In this document: positions 1 through 7,571 of the stretch, piece by piece
Position numbering within the stretch: the first letter of the stretch is position 1
Layout of the letters: the number at the start of each line of letters is the position of its first letter
NCBI GenBank assembly: GCA_023386255.1
Contig: JAEWKB010000143.1
Span: 1 to 11,790, forward strand
Reading direction: 5' to 3'
Length of the DNA stretch: 11,790 nt
Source of the DNA: Bacteroidota bacterium
GTDB lineage: Bacteria; Bacteroidota; Bacteroidia; Flavobacteriales; Flavobacteriaceae
The notes under the pieces: model-generated
Databases searched by the model: none
The model's input: the letters and a program-made list of their open reading frames with translations, nothing else
What the model was told of the DNA's origin: nothing
Program-made: the position numbers and the translations under genes

Positions 1-921
1 GCTTATGCCGAGCCCAAAGCAGGTTACCGCAATGGTTTGGGCAATATCCGGAGTATTGTTTAGCTCTAAGTTGACAGTTGACGGCAAATAGTTTTCCCTA
101 CGAAGTATTATAGTGTTATCTTCAAAAGTAGTTATAACACCAAACTGTTTATATATCTCTGCTAATACGCTATCCCCTTGCAGGCTGTTTTTTTTATACG
201 ATGAAAGACTCACCTTACTGCCTTCTGCAGAAAGGGCAATTATAGAATAATAGTAAGAAGCGGAACTCCAGTCGCTTTCAACTGTAATTTCAGATTTAAT
301 GTTGTTGATTTCAGATTGAGGAGAAACAGTAATGGCATTATTTTTAAACTTTGCATCTATTCCAACTTCATTAAGCAGGGTTAACGTCATCTGTATGTAA
401 GGCAGCGAAGTTATTTCGCCTCCCAGTGTAATTTCCAGTCCTTCCTGCAATTTTGCCCCTATAAGTAGTAATGCCGTAATGTACTGGCTGCTCACGTTGG
501 CCTCTATTTGTACTTTGCCTCCGTTTAATTTTTTCCCTTTAATTTTTAAAGGCGGAAAACCCTCTTTGTCCTGATATTCAATATCAGCTCCCAGCATCCG
601 CAGGGCATTAACCAACACTCCTATGGGGCGTTCTTTCATTCGGGCCGACCCGGTTAATACAACCTCCCTCCCTTCCCAGGTGGAAAAATATGCCGTAAGG
701 AAACGCATGGCAGTCCCGGCATGGTGCACATCAATAACAGCATCATTTCCTGATAAACCCTTTTCCATAACAGCACTGTCATCTGATACAGAAGCATTTT
801 TAATAATGAGGTTCGGGTACAGGGCTTTAAGCAGCAATAAGCGGTTGGTTTCACTTTTAGAACCGCTTATTATAATGTGTTTACTTTTAATGCTTCCTTG
901 CAGATGTACCTTTACATCCAT
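1..921 (-). CDS. aroA: 3-phosphoshikimate 1-carboxyvinyltransferase (EPSP synthase), 3' end missing
   Basis: This enzyme transfers the enolpyruvyl group of PEP to shikimate-3-phosphate, the sixth step of the cytoplasmic shikimate pathway. The first 307 codons are present and run open through the left edge; the family is usually a little over 400 residues. I see the N-terminal substrate motif GSKSETNR (20-27), HAGTAMR (67-73, the counterpart of NAGTAMR), GSARMKERPIG (91-101), SSQYITALL (144-152), DWSSASYYY (217-225) and NNTPDIAQTIAV (288-299), where D292 matches the family's catalytic Asp. The start ATG (921-919) shares a base with the TAA of the upstream mazG-like gene (TAATG), which decides the start and implies translational coupling. 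F74 follows the conserved Arg where E. coli has Pro101. Identification is secure; the missing C-terminus cannot be judged. Confidence 0.96.
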   Translation of the reverse strand, partial: MDVKVHLQGSIKSKHIIISGSKSETNRLLLLKALYPNLIIKNASVSDDSAVMEKGLSGNDAVIDVHHAGTAMRFLTAYFSTWEGREVVLTGSARMKERPIGVLVNALRMLGADIEYQDKEGFPPLKIKGKKLNGGKVQIEANVSSQYITALLLIGAKLQEGLEITLGGEITSLPYIQMTLTLLNEVGIDAKFKNNAITVSPQSEINNIKSEITVESDWSSASYYYSIIALSAEGSKVSLSSYKKNSLQGDSVLAEIYKQFGVITTFEDNTIILRRENYLPSTVNLELNNTPDIAQTIAVTCFGLGIS

Positions 922-1247
922 TACTTCAGTTTCTCATTATTGTGATGGCGGTCGTGATCACGCTTGCTTTTCAGGTCCATCTTCTTATCGAATGCCGCCT
1001 GTAGGTCAACCCCTGTCTGATTAGCAAGGCAAAGCACTACGAATACCACATCGGCAAGTTCTTCACCAAGGTCTTTATTCTTGTCGCTCTCCTTCTCGCT
1101 TTGCTCGCCATAGCGGCGGGCAATTATGCGGGCTACCTCACCTACTTCTTCAGTAAGCTGGGCCATGTTGGTAAGCTCGTTAAAATAGCGTACGCCATGT
1201 TCTTTAATCCAGTTATCAACTTCCAGCTGTGCGTTTTTTATGTTCAT
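921..1247 (-). CDS. MazG-like nucleotide pyrophosphohydrolase, single domain
   Basis: This is a small all-alpha NTP pyrophosphohydrolase of the MazG/dUTPase superfamily, expected to convert NTPs or dNTPs to NMPs plus pyrophosphate in the cytoplasm, possibly to clean non-canonical nucleotides from the pool. The magnesium-binding pattern is clear: EEVGE (33-37) followed about 25 residues later by EELAD (62-66), so E34, E37, E63 and D66 are the likely metal ligands. K88, K89, K93, K95 and R96 near the C-terminus fit the usual phosphate-contacting basic segment, and the tail is His-rich. At 108 residues it is a single-domain form, about half the length of two-domain E. coli MazG. It begins one base after the stop of the preceding DUF3857 gene, and its TAA overlaps the aroA ATG. 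The substrate cannot be told from the sequence. Confidence 0.9.
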   Translation of the reverse strand: MNIKNAQLEVDNWIKEHGVRYFNELTNMAQLTEEVGEVARIIARRYGEQSEKESDKNKDLGEELADVVFVVLCLANQTGVDLQAAFDKKMDLKSKRDHDRHHNNEKLK

Positions 1248-1248
1248 C

Positions 1249-3186
1249 CTATTGTTTTTTCAGCACTATCTTTTCACTTTGTTTAGCAATCATTTTATTA
1301 TAGAAGTCTTTTATAATGGTATAATCTTCAGGCTCTATTAATGATTGGTTGACGGTATAACTGAAAACAACCTGTACCTGCCTTCCTGTTACTGAAGTTA
1401 AGTACGTAAACTGTCCCAGTCCCCTATCCATAACTATTGTTAATGATTCAGGAACAGATTCAACATCATACCCGTCAGGCAAATTTAAGCTTATTGTATA
1501 TTTTTTTTGAAAAGGAAATACAAAATCTACAGGATATTCTCTTGTAGCTGCTGTAAAAGGAGCTTCATTTTTTGTATAAAATAAAATGGGGCTTACATAA
1601 AGCTTGGTACCTACGGCATCTGCACTGCCTAAGCTGTTAAACTCATATTCCTCCTGAAACGGTTTTGCAATATCATCGTTAACCCTCTTATAATTAAAAA
1701 CTTCAAGGCGGAGAGAAGTATTTATCGACTTAAGGTATTCATCTTCGTTCACTGCTAATAAGAAATCCCTCATCTCTAACGCAAGATTATCAGTTCGAAC
1801 CGACCTCAGTCTGCCTTTGACTATGCCCTCGGCAGCAATAGTACCGAAAATATTTATATTTTCTCGTGATGTGTGGTAAGGCAGCAAATCAACCTCCTTT
1901 GTTCTCCCATCAGCGCCTATCATTCTGCCCACCCAGTTTAAAGCTCTTGAAGGCAATATACCGGGCAAAGCATTTTTTGAAGTAGCGTCCAATAAAATTT
2001 GTTTACCTCCCTCTATCTCTGCAAGTAGAACTACATAATTATAGGCATGCAAAGAGGGATATAATGCTAAACCTTGTGAACGGGTGCTTACTAAAACAGG
2101 ATTTGCATTAATGCCTGCTCTCCTAAGCATTGCAACCAGGGCTAAATTAATATCGGCAACATTTCCTACCTTGTTCTGGTAAGCATCTTTAATGCCGTAA
2201 AAGCAGCTGTAGCCCATCACTCCGTTCCAGTTCATCCGTTCACGAATATGATTGTAAACAGCAGTAAGTTTTTTTTCGCCAGGTGTGCCCGAAATAGCCA
2301 GATCATCAATTGGTTTTTGCAGGAAAGCAGTATTCTCAAACTGTTTGCCAAAATCATCATCCTTATGTATTACAGACACAACAGATTTCCAATCCGTAGT
2401 GAAATGTTTTACAAACTCTCCCTCCTGATAATCTGCTGAAACCAATTCATGTTTTAGTACGGCAAGATAGTTATCAATGTTATTGGTAAAAGCTTCTTCT
2501 TTTAAAGGCCTAACCATAGTAGCAGAGTAAAATACTACATTTTCACGAAATGTTTTTGAATATACACTTCTCGGCTTAGTTTGCTGAACACCAACTTTGC
2601 CCGTAAGGAAGCTACGGTAAGTAAAGAAATCGGGTATGGCAACTTCATAAGCCACATAGTTGGCAGGTATTTCATATTGAAAGAACCAGTCACCAAAGTT
2701 TGAAAAATAGCGAGACTCAATTTTATATTTGTATTCAATTACGCTCCCTTCTTTTATACCCGGCAAAACTATTTTTTTCTGAGCCCTGTAATTTCCGTCG
2801 ACTTGGGAAAACATACCCTCGGGCCCAAGCTGGGTCTTTACAATATTTTCACCTTCAGCATTGTAAGTGCAGCCATCAGTAAAAGAATAAATTATCCTAT
2901 TGCCCCAGGTAAAGTAGTCAAACTCTTTTGTACCGTAGGAATACCCAATAGAATTGTATATTTTAATACGTACCTCAACCTCGGTAACCAACACCCACAT
3001 TAGTCCCCTAAGCTCAAAATATGTTTTGCCTTTTTTATATAAAATAGCAGCAGGGGCTGTACTATCAAGAGGATGTTGTTTTTCCTGAAGCTCGGATAGG
3101 CTTACTTTGCCGTACACATATTCCTGTGCGCTTACAGGTGCGGCGGCAAGCAAAAAACATATTAAAATAAATAAGGCACGCATCAT
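1249..3186 (-). CDS. Exported DUF3857/transglutaminase-like protein, catalytic residues lost (paralogue C)
   Basis: Secreted or periplasmic protein of unknown function, last of three tandem relatives. A signal peptide covers residues 1-20, with likely cleavage at VSA|QEY. The order then looks like an N-terminal DUF3857 beta domain (about 45-250), a transglutaminase-like core (about 305-420) and a C-terminal DUF3858-like beta domain ending in KIVLKKQ. In the core, GNVADINLAL (341-350) sits where transglutaminases have G-D-C, so there is no Cys. The expected His is Tyr384, and only Asp400 of LLDATS remains. It is therefore probably a binding or structural protein rather than an enzyme. It is close to the neighbouring paralogue over its whole length. 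The ATG at 3186 makes an ATGA overlap with that gene's stop; a second ATG follows immediately (MM). No membrane segment is seen beyond the signal peptide. Confidence 0.88.
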   Translation of the reverse strand: MMRALFILICFLLAAAPVSAQEYVYGKVSLSELQEKQHPLDSTAPAAILYKKGKTYFELRGLMWVLVTEVEVRIKIYNSIGYSYGTKEFDYFTWGNRIIYSFTDGCTYNAEGENIVKTQLGPEGMFSQVDGNYRAQKKIVLPGIKEGSVIEYKYKIESRYFSNFGDWFFQYEIPANYVAYEVAIPDFFTYRSFLTGKVGVQQTKPRSVYSKTFRENVVFYSATMVRPLKEEAFTNNIDNYLAVLKHELVSADYQEGEFVKHFTTDWKSVVSVIHKDDDFGKQFENTAFLQKPIDDLAISGTPGEKKLTAVYNHIRERMNWNGVMGYSCFYGIKDAYQNKVGNVADINLALVAMLRRAGINANPVLVSTRSQGLALYPSLHAYNYVVLLAEIEGGKQILLDATSKNALPGILPSRALNWVGRMIGADGRTKEVDLLPYHTSRENINIFGTIAAEGIVKGRLRSVRTDNLALEMRDFLLAVNEDEYLKSINTSLRLEVFNYKRVNDDIAKPFQEEYEFNSLGSADAVGTKLYVSPILFYTKNEAPFTAATREYPVDFVFPFQKKYTISLNLPDGYDVESVPESLTIVMDRGLGQFTYLTSVTGRQVQVVFSYTVNQSLIEPEDYTIIKDFYNKMIAKQSEKIVLKKQ

Positions 3187-5162
3187 GCTTTCTTAAGCAC
3201 TACCTTCTCAGTTTGCTTTTCAACCATTTTTTTGAAGAAGTCTTTTATAGTATCATAGTAATCCTGTGAAATGCTGGGATAATTTATATCTAATGAAACA
3301 CTTACCTGTATCTGGTTATTTTGTGATGCAATATTATATTTAAAACTGCCTATGTTTTGTTCCATAGCCAAAGCTATAGGTTTCGGAAGGCTTTCTACAA
3401 CATAACCTTCAGGTATGGTAATGTTTATCATATATTTATCCTGCTGCGGATATACAAAGTCTATAGGATATTCTCTTGTTTCTTCTGTAAAAGGATTTGT
3501 ATGCACATAAAACAGCATAGGGTTAAAATAAATTTTATCGCCTGTTACATCGGCTATACCGCTATGTGTAAACGTAAAATCTTCAACTACAGGTTTAGAA
3601 AGGTCTTTATCATTAGATATATTATACTCATTAATATGTATCCCTTTAATATTACCTTCAAGTTTTTCTATGTAATTGTCTTTGTTAACATTTACATATT
3701 TTTCCCTGAAGTTAAGTGCATTATGATCAAAGTGCTGATTGCGTATCTTGCCTGTAAGCTTACCTTCCTTATCCATTGATGCTGAAAGATTTGTTACTTC
3801 TTTAGATACTACTTTAGGATTCAGGTCAATTTTTATGTTTGTACCATTCTCACGTATCATGCGCCCCTCCCAGTTGATGGTGCGTACAGGAAGTACATCG
3901 GGCAAAGCATATTTGCTTGTGGCATCCAGCAAAATATAACCGGTTTCGGTTTTTACAGCTGCAATTACATAATCATAGGCTGTCATGTTAGGATATAACG
4001 CTACGCCATTTGCCCTGGTACTTATAAGCACAGGATTTGCCTCCAGGTCGGCATACCTCAACATACTCGTCAGCATGAGGTTAATATCTGCTACATTGCC
4101 CACTTTTTCTTTATAAGCCTTAGCTACACCTTTATCAGTAAAATAACTTTCTTTTTCATTCCAGTTCATCCTGTTTTTAACGTAATTGAAGATTTTCATC
4201 ATCTTCTCATCATTAGAAAGTCCTTTCGGAATAAGCGCATTTATATCATCTTCGAAATAAGATGTTGCCCTTATCTGTTTCCCAAAATCCTTATCATCAT
4301 AAATCTTCTTGCTCATGTCTTCCCATGTTGTAGTATAGTATACCGGCCTGGCCTGCGTTGCGGTATAACCACTGCCACCGCCACTAGTTTGAGGTTTATA
4401 AGCTGCATATTCCAGCTTTAGTATGGACATGTAGTTTCGGATATTGTTTACATATAACTCATCTTTAACAGCTTTTACATTTCTTGCTGTATATGTCACC
4501 GCTGTTTCCATAAAATTGTGGCCAAGCGCCCTGCGGCTTACCGGCTGGGTACTTTCTACAGGAATATAACCGCTTAAATACCTATTATATTCATATATAG
4601 GTGGTGTCGCAAACTCATAACTTACAAAATTGGCAGGAATGCTGTACTGGAAATACCAGTCAGGCACATTATGTAAATAAGGTGATTTAACAGTATACTT
4701 ATATTCAATAACGCTGCCTTCCTTTACGTTAGGCAAAACAATCTTCTTGACAGAAACATTTTCGTTGATTTTTTCCTCAAATTCACCGTCTGATTTTACC
4801 GGAATCTTTTCTATTTCACCTCCTGCAAGATTATAGGTATAAGCATCGCTAAAGTATACTTTATGGCCCGCACCACCACTATAATAAGGAACTTCCTGGT
4901 TAGCATAGGCATAACCTGCCTTTTTATAAATCTTAATCCGGGCTTCAACCTCGGTCACTAAATAAAAGCGGTCACTTGTAATTTCAAAGTAAGACCTTCC
5001 TGTTTTAAACAAAATTGCTGCCGGTGCCGATGTATCAGCTGGGTGCATCTTTTGCTGAAGTTCGGCTTTTGTTACATTTCCGAGCACAAATTGCTGTGCT
5101 GCGGCAGGCAATACAGATGTAAGCAATAGCAATAAGAGCGTAAGGGTTCGGGAGATTTTCAT
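3183..5162 (-). CDS. Exported DUF3857/transglutaminase-like protein, catalytic residues lost (paralogue B)
   Basis: Middle member of the tandem trio, also exported and of unknown function. Its signal peptide ends at about residue 22 (AAA|QQF). Its domain order matches paralogue C: DUF3857-like N-terminal half, degenerate transglutaminase core (about 320-435) and a C-terminal beta domain ending KVVLKKA. The core has GNVADINLML (355-364) without Cys, Tyr398 in place of His, and Asp413 in LLDATS. The two paralogues share stretches such as SAPAAIL/TAPAAIL near the N-terminus, RMNWN, GNVADINL and ANPVL(I/V)STR. This copy carries an extra Gly/Thr-rich loop at about 258-270 (QTSGGGSGYTATQ), so it is slightly longer at 659 residues. 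It starts 5 bases after the stop of paralogue A, and its stop overlaps the next start by 4 bases, so all three are almost certainly co-translated. A ligand or partner role is inferred, not shown. Confidence 0.88.
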   Translation of the reverse strand: MKISRTLTLLLLLLTSVLPAAAQQFVLGNVTKAELQQKMHPADTSAPAAILFKTGRSYFEITSDRFYLVTEVEARIKIYKKAGYAYANQEVPYYSGGAGHKVYFSDAYTYNLAGGEIEKIPVKSDGEFEEKINENVSVKKIVLPNVKEGSVIEYKYTVKSPYLHNVPDWYFQYSIPANFVSYEFATPPIYEYNRYLSGYIPVESTQPVSRRALGHNFMETAVTYTARNVKAVKDELYVNNIRNYMSILKLEYAAYKPQTSGGGSGYTATQARPVYYTTTWEDMSKKIYDDKDFGKQIRATSYFEDDINALIPKGLSNDEKMMKIFNYVKNRMNWNEKESYFTDKGVAKAYKEKVGNVADINLMLTSMLRYADLEANPVLISTRANGVALYPNMTAYDYVIAAVKTETGYILLDATSKYALPDVLPVRTINWEGRMIRENGTNIKIDLNPKVVSKEVTNLSASMDKEGKLTGKIRNQHFDHNALNFREKYVNVNKDNYIEKLEGNIKGIHINEYNISNDKDLSKPVVEDFTFTHSGIADVTGDKIYFNPMLFYVHTNPFTEETREYPIDFVYPQQDKYMINITIPEGYVVESLPKPIALAMEQNIGSFKYNIASQNNQIQVSVSLDINYPSISQDYYDTIKDFFKKMVEKQTEKVVLKKA

Positions 5163-5167
5163 ATCAA

Positions 5168-7069
5168 TTAATTTTTAACAAGTACTATTTTAGCATTATC
5201 ATTACGGGCAACTTTTTCCATAAAGGCGCGGTAGCTTTCATATTCGCTGCTGGCATAATAGCCATTATTAAGCTGCATGCTGCGCCTGTATAGCAGCCTG
5301 TTGGGGCTTTCCAGTATATATTCAGCTTTATATTCACCATATTTTTCTTTAATGGTAATGTTATCGGGTTTAGCTTCAAGAACATATCCTTCAGGAAGTT
5401 CTATAACTATATCATCCGCATCATACCAACCTCTTTCAATCGAAAAGGGCAGCCTGCGTGTGCGGTAACGCTGCGGTACATTAGATATTTGGTTAAATGC
5501 ATTTACAGCAAATATCAACCTGTTTCCGCTCTTGTTAGCATATCCTTCAGCTTCAAGGGCAAGGTCTTCAGTAAATTCCTGTGTATCTTTATTGTTCTTT
5601 AACCCTGTTTTGCTGAACTTTACGTTATTAATGGTGTTAAACCTTGCTTTATACCTCTTTACCACTTCATCGGCAGGCAAGGTTTCAAACATATATTTAT
5701 CATCATATTGTGTACCTTTAGATGTAAAAGCAATAGTACCTTTTATGGCGCCGGCATCAGTCACCGTATATTTTCCTTTACAAATCTGCGTATTTCCTGA
5801 TGTTTCATATACATGGGTGCGTACTATTTCACCTTTATCAGGCTTTACAATAAGAGCAAGCCTGTCATCAGTAAAATCACCCTGAAAGCCAAAAGGAGCA
5901 ATCTGGCTGGTACATTCAAGCCATATAATCTTTCCTGCATCAGGTACACCAAGTATAATATGGTTTCCCTGCATGGAGGTAAAGTCATCGGTTAGGCTCC
6001 ATTTGTAGCGGTTACCATATATAACAGTATAGTAAGATTCTACACCTACAGCTTTAAGCAGTGCCCTTGTATAGTTGCTAAGCGCTTTACAATCGCCATA
6101 CCCCAACCTGTCTACATCTTTAGCCTTCATTGGCTTCCAGCCCCCTATACCCAGCTGTATACTTATATAACGTGTTTTACTCTGAACATACTCGTACACA
6201 AGTTTCGCTTTTTTTATAGGATCATTTTCATTAGCTGTAAGCTTACGGATCTTTTGGATGGTTTCATCCGGGAGTTCATCTGTTCCTTCTAAAAGATTTT
6301 TATATATCCATGCTCCAAATTCTGCCCAGTCTCTTGCTTCACCATCTACACCTTCCAGATGAAACTTTGTAAGGCCAAAAAGCACCTTAGGAACTACCCT
6401 GCTCAGTGCCGGTGCGTAATCCTCCTGCCTGTAAGCAGGTATATTTTCTGCTGTATACACTACACTATTCTCCGTTTCCTCCTTGTTAACAGTTATTTCA
6501 CTGTTGTTATACTCTTTGTGCCTGAAGCCAAGATCTTTATTATATATAATCTTTACTTTTGATTTTTCAACACCAGTATAAAAACTTTTTACGGGTATCC
6601 AGCCCGGAACAAAGGCTGTATTAGATGTTTCTGTTTCGCTTGTATATACCATAGTAAAAGGATACTGTACAGGGGTATAATTAAGTGAAAGTACACGGAC
6701 ATCACTTACAACAGAGCCTTCAGAAACTGAAAAATCTTTAAAATCTTTCTTTTTCAGTTTTTTAATTTCAGAGCCTGAAGCATTATATATAACTGCTTCA
6801 ATAGATTTAACTCTTTCAGAACCGCCGTAATTCTCTCCTGCATTCATACTGCCTAATCCCTGCTCATTAAGAACCGTAACAATACGTTTGGTCTTAACTG
6901 TCATTGACTTTCGGGATTCAATAAATATCTCTGTCTGGTCAAGCCTTACCACAGCGTTGGCATTTTCTTTTAAATTTTCAGGAATTGACTGCACCGACAG
7001 GTCTGCCTGTGCCACAACATTTTGCTGAAGCAGTATCAGCATCAGGACAACACAAATTCTTAAAATCAT
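5168..7069 (-). CDS. Exported DUF3857/transglutaminase-like protein with intact Cys/His/acid core (paralogue A)
   Basis: First of the three tandem relatives and the only one that looks catalytically competent. Its signal peptide is cleaved at about VVA|QAD (residue 20). A DUF3857 domain fills about 30-230, a transglutaminase-like core about 280-400, and a C-terminal beta domain ends KIVLVKN. The core has RLGYGDCKALSNY (321-333) with Cys327, GNHIIL (368-373) with His370, and WLECTSQ (383-389) with Glu385 in the position usually held by Asp. This fits a papain-fold peptidase or transglutaminase acting outside the cytoplasm on an unknown substrate. It is more distant from paralogues B and C than they are from each other. 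A TAnnTTTG element lies 17-24 bases upstream of the ATG, and 49 bp separate it from dtd, so it probably heads its own transcript as well as being read through from upstream. Confidence 0.9.
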   Translation of the reverse strand: MILRICVVLMLILLQQNVVAQADLSVQSIPENLKENANAVVRLDQTEIFIESRKSMTVKTKRIVTVLNEQGLGSMNAGENYGGSERVKSIEAVIYNASGSEIKKLKKKDFKDFSVSEGSVVSDVRVLSLNYTPVQYPFTMVYTSETETSNTAFVPGWIPVKSFYTGVEKSKVKIIYNKDLGFRHKEYNNSEITVNKEETENSVVYTAENIPAYRQEDYAPALSRVVPKVLFGLTKFHLEGVDGEARDWAEFGAWIYKNLLEGTDELPDETIQKIRKLTANENDPIKKAKLVYEYVQSKTRYISIQLGIGGWKPMKAKDVDRLGYGDCKALSNYTRALLKAVGVESYYTVIYGNRYKWSLTDDFTSMQGNHIILGVPDAGKIIWLECTSQIAPFGFQGDFTDDRLALIVKPDKGEIVRTHVYETSGNTQICKGKYTVTDAGAIKGTIAFTSKGTQYDDKYMFETLPADEVVKRYKARFNTINNVKFSKTGLKNNKDTQEFTEDLALEAEGYANKSGNRLIFAVNAFNQISNVPQRYRTRRLPFSIERGWYDADDIVIELPEGYVLEAKPDNITIKEKYGEYKAEYILESPNRLLYRRSMQLNNGYYASSEYESYRAFMEKVARNDNAKIVLVKN

Positions 7070-7074
7070 GTTAA

Positions 7075-7123
7075 AATAAATTTCGCCAAAAATAATTTAA
7101 TTTTTGATAACCAGAAATTTATT
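7075..7123. repeat. Perfect 10-bp inverted repeat bracketing the DUF3857 promoter
   Basis: AATAAATTTC (7075-7084) and GAAATTTATT (7114-7123) are exact reverse complements separated by 29 bases. The outer arm covers the dtd stop codon, and the inner arm falls about where transcription of the DUF3857 gene would begin. The TATTTTTG element lies between them. It could be an operator, an AT-rich hairpin acting at the end of dtd, or a chance palindrome in low-complexity sequence. The stem contains only two G:C pairs per arm or fewer, so as RNA it would be weak. Confidence 0.4.
7087..7094 (-). promoter_or_regulatory. TAnnTTTG (-7) promoter element before the DUF3857 triplet
   Basis: The minus strand reads TATTTTTG within the 49-bp gap between dtd and the first DUF3857 gene. 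A transcript starting 4-7 bases downstream would have a leader of roughly 11-15 bases before the ATG at 7069. A clear -33 TTG is not visible. The region is very AT-rich, which raises the chance of a random match. The element sits between the arms of a 10-bp inverted repeat. Confidence 0.5.
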
Positions 7124-7571
7124 CCCTGCATTTAGTGTCTATCAATATTGTTACAGGACCGTCGTTCACCAGTGCCACTTTCATATCGGCACCAAAGCGG
7201 CCTGTCTGCACTTTTTTATCCAGTTCTTTTTCTATCTGCTTTATAAAAGCTTCATATAGCGGAATAGCAACTGCAGGGCCGGCTGCTTTAATATAGGATG
7301 GGCGATTGCCTTTTTTGGTAGCGGCATGCAGCGTAAACTGGCTTACCACAATAACATCACCGGAAATATCCTGTACCGAAAGGTTCATGATACCGTTTTG
7401 ATCACCAAAAATTCGGAGTTTGGTAATTTTACCTGACAGCCAGTCAATATCCTCCTGCGTGTCTGTATCTTCAATACCTATAAGAATCAACAACCCGGAC
7501 TTTATATCCGCTACTTTCTTACCTTCAATAGTTACCGAGGCTTCGCTGACACGTTGAATTACCGCACGCAT
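7119..7571 (-). CDS. dtd: D-aminoacyl-tRNA deacylase
   Basis: This cytoplasmic homodimeric enzyme hydrolyses D-aminoacyl-tRNA (and glycyl-tRNA(Ala)), freeing tRNA and protecting translation from D-amino acids. The family's two signatures are present: SQFTLHA (77-83) and NDGPVTI (136-142), in which Gly138-Pro139 is the cross-subunit Gly-cisPro element that selects chirality by steric exclusion. The N-terminus MRAVIQRV and the stretch IMNLSVQD (61-68) are also typical, and the 150-residue length is standard. The start ATG shares its A with the TAA of rsgA... read in order, the rsgA stop TAA and dtd ATG form TAATG (7573-7569), so translation is probably coupled. Its TAA (7121-7119) lies in one arm of an inverted repeat that brackets the next promoter. 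Identification is secure. Confidence 0.97.
   Translation of the reverse strand: MRAVIQRVSEASVTIEGKKVADIKSGLLILIGIEDTDTQEDIDWLSGKITKLRIFGDQNGIMNLSVQDISGDVIVVSQFTLHAATKKGNRPSYIKAAGPAVAIPLYEAFIKQIEKELDKKVQTGRFGADMKVALVNDGPVTILIDTKCRE

Noticed and set aside
623..1024. 133-codon plus-strand frame spanning aroA and the mazG-like gene
   Set aside because: It crosses the coupled junction of two clear genes on the other strand and its product has no recognisable features.
3357..3779. 140-codon plus-strand frame rich in Ile, Phe and Tyr
   Set aside because: Composition is what the complement of an AT-rich, Lys/Asn-rich beta protein gene gives; it lies fully inside paralogue B.
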